NCBI GenBank assembly: GCA_017607445.1
Contig: JAEVHH010000002.1
Coordinates: 1,550,001 to 1,614,000 of the forward strand
From: Histoplasma ohiense
Lineage: Eukaryota; Ascomycota; Eurotiomycetes; Onygenales; Ajellomycetaceae
Direction: 5' to 3'
Length of the DNA: 64,000 nt
Shown here: positions 24,965-35,791 of the stretch, piece after piece
Position numbering within the stretch: position 1 is the stretch's first letter
Layout of the letters: the number at the start of each line of letters is the position of its first letter
Notes under the pieces: generated by a model
Databases searched by the model: none
What the model saw: the letters and a program-made list of their open reading frames with translations, nothing else
What the model was told of the DNA's origin: nothing
Program-made: the position numbers and the translations under genes

Positions 24965-27900
24965 TTAGACGCCTCGTTCAGCCATTAGTTCAGCGATGCC
25001 ATGTTCGGAGATTTCAGGGAGGAGCTTAACAAGAACCGTTTCAATGATGGAATACATGAGGTGTTTATTACAATATTTATCTGCAAATACGTCCAAGATA
25101 TCGTTCTCAATGGCTGATAGGAGGGCTTCTTGTTCGTTGATTTCTTCGGTTTCTTCGTCATCGCCTGTGGTATTTACTTCATCATCGAATGAAGAAAACA
25201 CTGGCGTTTGCACACGGGAGTCCCCGGCGCTATCCTTAGCTTTTCTATTCGCAACTGTGGAGTCGAAGTTGGTAGTTGTAGAAGGATCGGAGGGCTCAAG
25301 AGCGCTATGTACTGCTTGAAATGCATGAAAGTTGGTGTCCGGCTTGCACGGACCATGAGATGAATATTGCTGGCTGATAGAGGAACTCTTCGGGACTTCA
25401 TAGCCAGTGACATCCTGGGTTGTTCTACTTCCGCTGTTGCTATTTGTGTCGATGATACCGCGAGATTTTAAGTTTAATATTGTAGTTCCTCGGTTCCTCG
25501 CCTGGGCGGTTGGGATACAAAATATCATTAATGCCACGCTGCGAGGGATGAGGGAAAGTATGCTAACAGCACATTCTCGTCTGCTCAAATTTTCACCAGC
25601 ATTCGACAGGGCTTCCGACCGGGCTTGTAGGCTTACAGGCAAAAGCTTTGAGGAGAGTGAAGAGGCAAGCGAGAGAGTCGATCCAATTTTACTATTGCTA
25701 GCAGAGTTACTGATCCCCGCTTCAGCCTGAGGCACTGTCGAGCATGTGGAGGAGCTAATCGTTGAGATGGTGGCATTCTGACTGGGTTTGGTATTGAAAG
25801 GAAAGAGGGTGGTTCGAATTGCAAGCAGGAGAACGGGAAGGAAAGTGGGGGTAAATAGACCCTTCTGGATCGTTTCGTGCAGGAACCTAGGAGAGGGGCC
25901 GAGAAAAATATTGTAAGCAGGTGAGCATGAAGACTTTCAAGCATCAATCCGAACTGGGCAATGAAAGGTTCATGGTCAACATTCACAAGCCAAAGGAAGA
26001 AAAGTAGAGAAAGGGAGCTAGTTGAAAAGAGGGGTTTGAACGAGGATCATGACAAGGGCGTTGAAGTGCGAAACTTTTGGAGCCCGCCGCCGAACATGTA
26101 AAAGTGTGAGAAGATCAATCATGACCGATTGGAATTGATAAGATCAATAGTAAAACCGAGTGAGGGGAATGGATGATGGGATTGTCAATATCATCACGAG
26201 CCCTTTCCTTGATAGAAATAGCGACGTCATCGGCGCTTGAGGGTTGAGTGAGAGGAGGAGGAAAAAACGGTTTCTTGCGCCATTGCCAAAACCCCTGGGC
26301 GAGGAGAGCAACCCCCGATATCGCTAATCTAGCCCGATTCAAAAAATGCTAATTGCCCGAAAACTTTGAACTGACTGGCCATTGGCTAGCCGAGACGGAT
26401 GAGAGACACCCAGAGATAGTTGATTTTATTGTGGACTGGAATATTGCCTTGCAGATAGAGCAAGAGAGGATCATGTGGGGGACGATCAGAGTGGATCTCA
26501 CCATGATCCGCCCATGTTAAGCTGCCGTATTTTTGCAGACGTTGGTTGGCCAGTTCCGGAAGCGAGGAGGAAAATGATCGACCAATGGCAGCTCTCACAG
26601 GGATGAAAATGGGCGCATTTTCTTGAGCGGACGGGAGGGAAGGGCCGGTCCCGATGAAGGAGGCCAAGAGCAACCCAATAACAGAAGCCAATGGACCAAC
26701 GGCGAAGGCGGTTAAAACGACCGGCTTATTCTGTCCTGCTGATCCTGTCCTGTTTGCTTTTCTCTGGCAGTGGTTGGACAAGAAAGCTGCTGCACAGCCA
26801 CTAGCAGAGGAGCGAGCTAAAATACCGCTTTTGCTAGAAAGGAAAGGCCAGAACAGGTGGAAAATTTGCCGCTAGGAAGAAATGAAAGAAAACGAAGATC
26901 AAACATGGTAGAGTAAGAAAACGGTAAAACCACGTCATGTAACGGTAAGTAAGGATGAGATGAAAAAAAGATGAAAAAGACGACCAAAGTAAAATACCTC
27001 AGTACATACAACGACGGGTAGCAGGTGAGGACAGGGTTTCCTAGGCACGGCAACCTTGGGTGGATGAAGGCCAAACTGATGCCAACTTTTGTCTCGGACC
27101 AGAATAACATTCTCATTGGATGAGTGCCAACCACCTTCAGATCAAGTGACCGAAGGGCCATGCATGCAATCACCAACAATCCTTCTGAATCCCTCTCTGG
27201 AGCTGCTGCCCAGGATATTTAGCAGATGCAACTGCAACACCGCATGATCCTTTCTTGAAAAAGCCAGGGACCCCAGCACAGGTGACGAACAATTTGAATG
27301 ATGCCCTACCCGTCGGGGCATCATGATACGCATGCTGGATAGCATAGAATGTGGGCAATGACACAAGAAGAGAAGGCCCCATTCATTCTTGAAAGGGAGA
27401 AAAAAGCCGATGCGACTCATGAACTGCGTGAAGGATAACAAAACGCAAAATGATATGTTGGGCTTACCTGTCAACTATCATTCCCGTATCCCCAAGCTTC
27501 CCTGGTCCCTCGACCATCACATACTGTGCGAGAGCAAGGGCCCCACCGAGCCATGGCATTCGCCCAGGCACATCGATTAGTTGCGAAACCATGCCGAATA
27601 TTCTATATTTGAGAACGGGTCGACGGAGGCTACCACCGTTAGGCCAGGCTTGAGGTTCGCATGCAAGATTGACAGGAGTCGATTGTGAGCAGGCAGGTGG
27701 CGGTCTCCCTGAAGACACACGAAGCGACGATGATGCCACTTGAAAAAGTCCAACCAATACAAATCGAATAGTCACAAATGTCAGATAGCAATATTGCAGT
27801 ATTCTCCACAGCAGCTTTGATAAATTTGATTGGTTTGCACCAGACGAATCGTCGTAGCCGGATTCTCCTTTGGGGCCAAGAAGGCCAAACCTCTCCAGTC

Positions 27901-28904
27901 GGCCTTTTTGAATATGCTCCGCTTGTTCATTTTTACGGCCGTCTTGCTGTATTACAGTGATGAGCCGTGTGAGGAGTTCATAGATAAATGGACTATCGCT
28001 CAATTTGTCGCTGACGAACTCGCCCAGGACCATATCCGCCAAAATATCGCCAATTAATGTCCTCAAGTAGACATTCTCCAGATCTTCGGTTGGGAGAAGC
28101 ACAGCCAAAACGCCCTGGGCAAGTAATTGGCGGTATGCTGTCTCTCGCTTTTGTTGCTCTGCAATCGCCGTCGTATCGGAGGCGTCCGGGACAGGGTAGA
28201 GCGCCGGATGTGGGTTCAAAGTATGGTAAACCGTGTGGAGATAAGAAGCAGAGCGGTTCATGTGTGGATTTTGGTAGGCGGTACGGAACGCTATAGTCCG
28301 TTGTCAGCCGAACCGGCTTGGAGGAACAATATCACACGGCTTGCTTGACTGGACTCTCACCAACAATATGTGCTTCAACCAAGGCGGGGATTTCATCCAA
28401 AACCAAAGCATCCACATCTACTTGCCGGAGCCTCTGCTCGAGCGCACGAGTGCAATGGGCGATAATTTGGATAATTTCATCGCTAAAAGTGTGATCTGGG
28501 GTAATCGTTGAGTACCAGGCGTAAACGAACTCTTTAATTATGATCGCAATTAGAGCATACAGCTGTAGATCTACCTCGTTCGAGCTCGTAAGGGGAGGAA
28601 GTAACTCTTCCAGGGGTCGAGGGGTACTCCGCTCCCGCTGGTCTGGCCCATAGTTAGAGGACTGAGGACAGAGGATACGGCGGATTAGCGCCGCCGTAGC
28701 TTTATCGTTGGCTGCATCGGTTTGGCTGGATGGCGCACTGGGCTTGCCTGCTTGGAGAGTTTGCGAAGGTGATCGAGGAGTCGAGGGGGGTTTAGAGGAT
28801 GGAACCGCGAGCGTTGGCTGTTTAGCTGAGGAAGCTATAGGCCCAGACTTGGAGGCAACGGCTTGAGGAGGGCGTGGTCGTCCCCCGTTATTGCCAGTGC
28901 TCAT
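24965..28904 (-). CDS. PXA-domain protein (sorting-nexin-associated type)
   Basis: Exons are 28904-28361, 28290-27468 and 25886-24965, giving 762 aa. The first intron is 70 bp and the second is 1581 bp, which is very long here. After a Pro/Ser-rich N-terminus (residues 1-60), residues about 95-290 form the PXA domain (LQLYALIAIIIKEFVYAWYS, DEIPALVEAHI, then YLHTVYHTLNPHPAL and YLRTLIGDILADMVL), followed by a hydrophobic segment (LWRILQYCYLTFVTIRFVLV). The third exon restores the family pattern (RFLHETIQKGLFTPTFLPVL, TTLFPFN) and ends in a helical segment with DVFADKYCNKHLMYSIIETV and MAERGV. PXA proteins sit on endosomal or ER membranes, often alongside PX and nexin-C domains; a PX domain is not seen here. 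The phase-2 to phase-2 join supports the long intron. Confidence 0.83.
25887..27467 (-). other. Unusually long (1581 bp) intron of the PXA gene
   Basis: The donor is CAG|GTAAGC at 27467 and the acceptor CCTAG|G ends at 25887. Frame and protein pattern are continuous across it. Inside are frames on both strands, including a 131-codon minus frame (26781-26386) that has no ATG. I see no transposon ends or RNA gene. An unrecognised insertion or a nested non-coding transcript is possible. Confidence 0.65.
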
Positions 28905-29294
28905 CTCCCAAAGTTGAATGCTCTGTTAACACCCCAGTAAGCTTGACTCGAAATCATTGATTGATTGTCGGTCGATATCCAGAACGAGGGTCTCCAAAAT
29001 CAGTGCTTGCTCAGGACTTATTCGTAATCTCGCAGGCTTAGAGGGAGTCCAACATTACGGTAGAAGTGGTCGTTGTCTCGTCCGTCCCTCTGCCGGTTGT
29101 TCGCTGTTTGACTTGTATAAATAAATCATGCGGCTCTGTGAGTGAACAACGGCCCGAGCATAAGGCCGGGTTAATGTTATGAACTAGTCCTAATTAATAC
29201 TAGTTGTTTCTCCTCATCCTGCTCTCTTATCGATAAGAGTCTGAGAGGATAACTAAAGGTTCAGCAGCATATTTTGGCACTCAACTTCACCATC
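28905..29294. promoter_or_regulatory. Divergent promoter between the PXA gene and the nucleoside hydrolase
   Basis: Only 390 bp separate the two start codons, so regulation may be shared. A TATAAATAA stretch lies at 29116-29124 and a CTTATCGATAAGAG palindromic segment (two inverted GATA cores, TTATCGATAA) at 29226-29239. GATA-type cores suggest nitrogen-responsive AreA-like control of the nucleoside hydrolase; this is inference. Confidence 0.4.
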
Positions 29295-30748
29295 ATGCTG
29301 GATCAGACATCTGAGCTCCTGTCGCACGAAGGACAGGTGACTCCTCTTTGGTTGGATTGTGATCCAGGTGAGTCTTATCATATTTTAATCCCCACCAATC
29401 GAGGAAATGTGCTACTTATGCTGATGCGTTGCCCCAGGCCATGATGTAAGTTCATCATTTGATCAAACTTTTCAACAATGTATCAGGAAGGAGCTGTGAA
29501 TCTAATAGACGTGAAAAGGATGCGTTCGCCATTCTCTTAGCTGCCCATCACCCTTCCTTAAAGCTGCTAGGGATCAGTACCGTCCATGGAAACGGCTCGC
29601 TCCAAAATACAACAGTAAACGCCGGAAGCATCCTGGAAGCCATTGGCAGATCAGATATTCCTGTATACCCAGGGGCTGCAAAGCCATTCTGTAGGGCAGC
29701 TGTACATGCACAAGATATCCACGGTACGCGAAATACATACCATGCTCTACCTATACTTCATGACAACAAGCGGCTGACGGATTATTAGGCGTATCTGGAC
29801 TTGATGGGACAGATTTACTTCCCGCGCCAACACGACCACCAATGAGGAACCGAAATGCAATCGTCGCTATGCGAGATTCTCTGCTGGAACAGCCGAAAAA
29901 TACAGCCTGGCTAGTTGCCACAGGAACTCTCACTAATGTCGGGCTTCTTTTCGCAACGTTTCCTGAAGTTGCTGAGCACGTTCGAGGTCTCAGCATTATG
30001 GGTGGTGCCATAGGTGGCGGGTTTTCGTATGCCCCTATTTGCAAGCGGGCAGGAGATGAGTCGCGCGTTGGAAACATCACACCTTGGGCAGAGTTTAATA
30101 TCTACGTTAGTCAATATTGAGGGCCGGTTCACTTATTTTGCTGATAACTGATAAGGGAAAAATTAGTGTGATCCCGAATCTGCACAATCCATATTTTCGT
30201 CCCCGGCCCTTGCACCGAAAACAGTTTTAATACCTCTAGATCTTACACACCAGGTGCTATGTACACCAAAGGTGCAGTCCCTCATTCTGCAGACTGAACC
30301 CCAACCAGTAATGGGTAGGAGCAACGTGAACCCGACTCCCTCAGTCCTCCGCCAAATCCTCCACTCTCTCCTACTTTACTTTGCGGGCACTTATGAAACG
30401 GTGTTTGGTCTCGATGTTGGTCCCCCCTTGCACGATCCCGTTGCCGTTGCCGTGTTATTGTCCAACTTGAACAACAGCGATAATGGGAGCAGCCATGCAA
30501 GGTATCTCCATTTCGACGACCGGGATGGAGAGCGCTTCCTCGTAAATGTTGTGACCGATGGTCAGCATGGCTCAGATCAAAAGATTACTGGTGAGGTTGG
30601 TCGGACAAATGCAAGTCCCGTAGGACGTGGAAAGGCCGGTGTGACTATACCCCGTGGAGTCGATGTCGATGCATTTTGGAATGTCGTGTTGGGGTGCTTG
30701 AGGCGGGCGGACGATTGGAATGCTTTGCGGGTCGGCAATCGAAATTAG
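29295..30748 (+). CDS. URH1: Inosine/uridine-type nucleoside hydrolase (uridine nucleosidase)
   Basis: Five exons: 29295-29367, 29438-29445 (8 nt), 29519-29723, 29789-30105 and 30167-30748, for 394 aa. It hydrolyses the N-glycosidic bond of ribonucleosides to base plus ribose in pyrimidine/purine salvage. The calcium-binding signature DCDPGHDD (residues 21-28) is assembled across three exons, with the micro-exon supplying the Gly-His-Asp part. TVHGNGSLQNTTVNA, VATGTLTNVGLL, IMGGAIGGG, EFNIYCDPESA and LHDPVAVAVLL match the family in order. It is divergent from the PXA gene. The ATG is the only one ahead of the motif. The exact substrate preference (uridine versus purine nucleosides) is not readable from sequence. 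Confidence 0.93.
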
Positions 30749-31932
30749 TCTGAGTCGATTGGTGCAAGGTTTTTTTGTATATTTATTTTGTAGGTTTGGT
30801 GGAAGTTTTACGGCATTGGAATCCTCCTTTACATTCCCATGGTCATCGTGCTTTTATAATTTTTTTTTTTCTATAGATTTATTTGGCAAATTTATATTCG
30901 CGATACAGACCCGTACATAGATGAAATATCAAGAATATAGAGTCGGTTTTCACGAGAGGGATTGTCAAAAATTTATTTCAAGAGAAGTAGACTATATATG
31001 TTCTATCTCTCTTAGATATGAGGTCGTTCGGTCTCGCCTCTCAAAATGGTATTTGAATGGCCTGGTAGCAATTTCGGTATGCCACCCACTGATAGAAAGG
31101 CGCCCGAAGGTGCAAAAATTTCCCTGCAATGATGAGAGAAAAGAGAGAGAATAGAAGATCAATAAACATGAATAAACAAACATCGGTTAGTGAATGCCAC
31201 ACGCAAACGCTCGTTGTGTGGTAAATAGGTAAGTTTTAAGTCGAATGAGAGGCCCATTTCAATGATCACCTCACCACATCAACTCTACGAGAGACCAAAC
31301 CTCATATTTAAGTTTTCAGTGCAGGTTGACGATGAGAGATGAAAAACGGCTCGATGCCGATTGAATTCATTGAACCAGTCTCCGCTTCTAAACGGCCACC
31401 AGCGGCGACAGTCTTATTCGGCTGCCCTGCTCCCGCGCATCACTAGCAACCTGCTTCCAACATGCTTTCTTTCAAAATATAGCCTATCCGATGGCCTCGC
31501 TAAAGAACGTGGTGGTATAACAAGCCGGCGTTGTCATCCAAGCCCTCGCAGTTCGAAACCACACCTCGCATATTATCCCAATTGGCTTCGCGGGCAATGC
31601 AACCCTCATCTATAGCTCTATGCATGTATCACTGGATACCCACAGCCCGCCTTGCATCATTCTTCGGTGTTAATCCCTGCCAGGTGGAGTCCGGTACGGT
31701 CGATCTACAATGGGATGTTCCGTGACAACTTATCTCATTGCTTGGTCTCATATATGCTTCCCTGATATATATAACATTCTGTCATTCTGCCATTCTATCG
31801 TTTATCGGATTATCCCTCCATGGGCTCTTCTCCAAGTCATACGTTTATGTGGCTTGCGAACCGAGAGCTTCCCCGTTCTGACATTCAACATCCCTCTCCA
31901 GTCCCTGGAAAAGGAAGTACAAAGAAGGAAGC
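30749..31932. other. Intergenic region
   Basis: About 1.2 kb between the nucleoside hydrolase stop and the galactonate-dehydratase-like ATG: 3' UTR of one and promoter of the other. Only short incoherent frames; no element recognised. Confidence 0.5.
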
Positions 31933-33154
31933 ATGGGCAAAATTAAAAGCATTGAATATTTCCGTGTACTCCCTCGCTGGCTGTTCGTGAAAGTTACTTA
32001 TGAAGATGGAAATCATGGATGGGGTGAAAGCACTCTGGAGGGTCATTCAGAAGCTGTTGAAGGAGCATTGAATGCGCTATGTCAACGATTTCAAGGCTAT
32101 GAAGCCGAGTAAGTCAAAAGGCAATCCATGCACAACAAAATTATCAAGAGCTTCAATAGTTAACCCTACTGGCACAGTGATATCGAGCAAATATGGCAAA
32201 CAGCTTGGCGACTTAGGTTTCTACAGGGGCGGTGCTGTTTTCATGTCAGCTATTTCCGGTATTGACATTGCGCTTTGGGATCTCAAGGGCCGCCGGTTAG
32301 GTGCACCCATCCATCAACTGTTGGGAGGCAAGGCTCGCAACAAGGTCTCTGTCTATGCTTGGATTGGAGGCGACCGCCCTGCAGATGTTGAGTTAGCTGG
32401 CAAAGCGCGGCTGGATCAAGGGTTTAGAGTCATAAAAATGAATGCCACAGAGGATGTGAACTGGCTTGATTCTCCCCGAGTCCTGGATTCCGGCGTCGAG
32501 CGCCTCAAAGCCGTAAAAGCTCTAGGGCTTGATGTCGCCCTTGACTTCCATGGTCGTCTCCATAAACCAATGGCAAAACAGCTTGCTAAGCTAGTGGAGC
32601 CTTACCAGCCCCTATTCATCGAGGAACCCCTCCTCTCAGAGCACCCTGAGGGAATAAAACACTTTTCTAACCAAGTCACGACACCGATTGCGCTGGGCGA
32701 GCGGCTGTACAACCGGTGGGATGTCAAGCGCTTCTTGGAGAATGCAAGCGTTGATGTCTTGCAGCCAGATATCAGCCATTGCGGAGGTATTTCTGAAATC
32801 AGGCGCATCGCCGCAATGGCAGAAGCATACGATGTGGCGATTGCCCCGCACTGCCCCCTGGGGCCCATTTCGCTAGCTGCTAGTATTCAAGTCGACCTCA
32901 CGATTCCAAATTTTGTAATCCAAGAGATGAGCCTTGGTATCCACTATAACACGGAGGCGGGCGCGTATGATATAAGCAACTACGTGACGGATCCTTCAGT
33001 TTTTGATGTCAAGGACGGCTATGTGGGTGCGCTGACAAAGCCGGGCTTGGGAATCGATATCGATGAGAATGAAGTGCGGAGTGTTGCGATGACCGCGGAC
33101 TCCTGGGCTCCGAGGGAGTTTTATGGAGTTGACGGAGGTATTCGGGAGTGGTAA
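31933..33154 (+). CDS. D-galactonate dehydratase-like enolase-superfamily protein, frame shifts +1 at CTT-AGG-T
   Basis: Exon 1 is 31933-32108 and exon 2 runs 32178-33154 after a 69-bp intron. Exon 1 gives the capping-domain start (MGKIKSIEYFRVLPRWLFVK). Exon 2 begins in the proper frame (DIEQIWQTAWRL) but the conserved protein resumes one base later (GFYRGGAVFMSAISGIDIAL). Without a shift, translation stops at TGA 32263-32265 after about 87 codons. With a +1 step at CTT (32212-32214) the product is about 380 aa and aligns without gaps to bacterial DgoD (there YRAGFYRGG). All catalytic landmarks are intact: LDFHGR, FIEEP, ALGERLY, QPDISHCGG and APHCPLGP. The family dehydrates sugar acids to 2-keto-3-deoxy acids. 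Either expression uses a programmed frameshift, or this is a very young pseudogene or a base error. Confidence 0.8.
32212..32218 (+). other. Candidate +1 ribosomal frameshift site CTTAGGT
   Basis: The heptamer CTT-AGG-T lies exactly where the coding frame changes. In yeast Ty1 and ABP140, CUU-AGG-C causes the Leu tRNA to slip from CUU to UUA, after which the +1 codon (GGC) is read. Here the equivalent slip would give UUA and then GGU. The match is six of seven bases to the known site, and the slip gives the ungapped family sequence. Confidence 0.45.
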
Positions 33155-33969
33155 TTTGTGCTTTTTGTATACCCATCAAACGATCTTCTTTCTCTCATAT
33201 TTCTTTTCTTTTCTTTTCTTTTCTTTTCTTTTCTTCTCTTTTCTTTCTTGCGTTTGCGTTTGCGTTTGTTGCCACGTTCACGGTCGTATTTCCTTGTCGA
33301 GAACTGCTTCATCGTCTGAATTTCCATTTTCATGCTTTGTTCACCCTGTTTGAGGATTATCAAGCCTCAGCAATTTCCACCAGCCCAAAAGTATGCAGGC
33401 CCTGTTCTCTTACATCCATGTACTCCTGACAACATCGGACTTAATTACATGGTCTCTGGAATCGAATACTGACCAACCAACAACCAACCACTCAGTCAAC
33501 AGGACAAGAGCTGGATCAGCTTTGTTCGATGTGCGTATGCACTGTTCAGAACATTCAGGGGCACACAATGGAAGAGATTACAAAGTAAAACAACGGAATA
33601 CAAACCTTAAATATTGTCGATATTGCATGCATATAAACAAGGGAGTACTGGCTTCCTTGGCCTACCTTCGAGAAACAAATGTCCGTGATTATCTCAAACG
33701 CGTTGAATATATTTTGTTTTTATATGCTCGTTAGTTATATCAACTTGATCTCCTGCAGTTTCCGTTGGGAAGTCTTTTGTCTTTATTTAACTGATTACTT
33801 CAAGAATAAACTTGAAGGTATGTGCAGAAACCCTCTCAGCAGTTATGGTCACGCTCTGGAGTGAGTATTCAATTCCCATATATGTAAACATGATTTGCCA
33901 ACCCTCCGCTAAGCCATACCGACTTTGACCAGAACAAAGTGGCAATTATGAAGATGGGCCACTCTACTG
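33155..33969. other. Intergenic region with (TTTTC)n repeat
   Basis: 3' flank of the dehydratase-like gene. A TTTTC microsatellite occupies about 33203-33246 and is followed by GCGTTT units (about 33250-33270). No supported gene. Confidence 0.55.
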
Positions 33970-35282
33970 CTACAATGAGCTCTCCATTGACGACACAAAA
34001 CCGGAGCCTATATTATCGATCATCAGGGACTGCTGCAAGAAATCCGATGGGAAGACATGGGTGATTTCGGTATTGGGGTCTATGAGGTTGCGCTGGTCCA
34101 GACTGCCGAGGGCAAGTCGAGAAATAGTAGTCTCGGCATGGGCAACTGGGCAAGGCATTGAGCCGCGATCGCTGTATCAATTTAAACGGCTGATTATCCA
34201 CTGCCCGGTAGAGGTTTCTGGGGAGGGGAGCGGTTGATGCATTCCAAGGGTGGTAAGAGTCAGGCTAATAACGGACCATGGGCCCAAAAGTGAACCAGGA
34301 TCGCGACGAGTGGTGGGCAGCGAGCATAACGCCATTTCCAAAGCGAGATTTAGGCATGACAGTACCCATCCTCATCATCTACTCGGCCAGCTTGGTTAGA
34401 ATAGTCTCATCTGTGATCTCTAAACAATATCTACTAGTATGTGGAATTGAGGGCGGACAAATTCGCAAATTGCAAAATCGCAGATTTAGATCTGAGAGTC
34501 CACTTCGGATTCTTCAAGCATGCAGTGACCGTGAACACCCGCTGCAGTTCCTGAACCCAAGATACGATCACGGCTCCATCGCATTGCGGTTGTAATTCAT
34601 TGCCCATCCGTACGTAGTCCAAGCGGGCCATTTCTTCCATGAAAAAAATACCACCCGCGGTCATGTTTGAGAGAAGTCCCCATGAACATGGAGTATCATT
34701 GCTGAGGGATATATACCGCATGAGAGTACTGACCACTGGGGTTAAGAACGATGTTGTATCACGTACTCTCCTGTGGAGTTCCTAGGGCTGTTTCCGTTGA
34801 TGCGAGAGTTAATTTCACCGGGAGTCGCCACACTGTTGGTATATGATACAGGTCAGCATGAAGCTTGGTCCCAAGGTTCTGGAACCATGTTATTTTGTCG
34901 TTATTTAGCTAAATGAAGTTTTCATCTTGATGTCAGGGAGAAATGAATGGATAATCTTCGATGAGCCTGTGGCTATAGGAACATAGCACACAATGTCGTT
35001 TAATTCGGGGTAATCGGTTAAGAAAGCTGTCCGAGTGAAGAGAGGACCAGTTGCAAAGTCATTTGACAGGGGAGTTTCAGTATCACAACACGATGCGGGG
35101 AATGTCAATGGCAGGAAGGCGAGCAGACGACGATGATGGCGGCGATGACCGCAACGATGACGATGGAATGGCCCTTTACCTGTGCGCTGGATCAGTCTAC
35201 CTGAGCGGAATTCTAGGGATCTGAGATGGACGCGTTGCTTACAGTTCCCGTGGCTGTTCACCTTCTTCGCTGCGGTCCGCAC
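33970..35282 (-). pseudogene. Probable decayed gene, possibly a single-pass membrane protein
   Basis: Several protein-like pieces lie on the minus strand in different frames. Near 35282-35110 a basic stretch leads into a hydrophobic run (HSIVIVAVIAAIIVV). Then come ATGPLFTRTAFLTDYPELND (about 35050-34990), ITWFQNLGTKLHADLYHIPT (about 34890-34830), a piece with NMTAGGIFFMEEMARLDYV (34680-34610) and finally THVFPSDFLQQSLMIDN (about 34060). Potential N-glycosylation sites (NSTG, NMTA, NLS, NSTY) recur. I could not join these with good splice sites into one frame, so decay is the simplest reading; a badly resolved multi-exon gene is the alternative. Family unknown. Confidence 0.3.
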
Positions 35283-35791
35283 CGTATTCGTGGGGAGGGG
35301 AGAGGGGAGAGGGGAAGGGGAAGTGGAGGGAGGAGGAGGGAGTGGATGAGAAGTTGATAAATAATTGGATCGAGGGTTGGTTGGGTTGACTTTCTTGCGG
35401 TTGAATCGTTCAACGCTGAAAGAACGAACTAAAGACAGTCGAGGGCGCTACCCGCCGCACCTCGTCTTCTTCTTCTTCTTCTCTGCCATGGGCAATCCCC
35501 CTCGCTCATCATCCATCCTTGTCCCGACTCTCGACTTTTCTACCTGTTGTGATGCGATATTCTGACATCCGTGAATATCGAAACAAAATCTGCCAAGAAA
35601 TAGCGCATAGCCGACGAGCCTGGCAACCTGCCCGCCTTGTACCCTGTTAACTAACCGATATCTCTGGCCATCACGAAAGGACCAACGATCTTTGAATCCC
35701 CCCATCCCTCTTATCTTTATCCTCCTCCGTACGGTATCTCCAACGGCTCGAGCTCCTCTCTATAAGCGTGCCCGACCTCACAGCCGCCTTC
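35283..35791. promoter_or_regulatory. Upstream region of VID24 with G-rich tract
   Basis: The plus strand at 35291-35345 is a run of GGGGA/GAGGGGA/GGAGG units with several G3-G4 blocks at short spacing, able in principle to form a G-quadruplex, about 450 bp before the ATG. A CTTCTTCTT run lies at about 35464-35481. These could be promoter elements; no factor is assigned. Confidence 0.4.

Noticed and set aside
26386..26781. 131-codon minus-strand ORF nested in the PXA gene's long intron
   Set aside because: It has no ATG (opens at TTG), no recognised domain and no splice partner.
35768..35791. Upstream start of VID24 at 35768
   Set aside because: That codon is GTG; the first ATG in frame is 35792.
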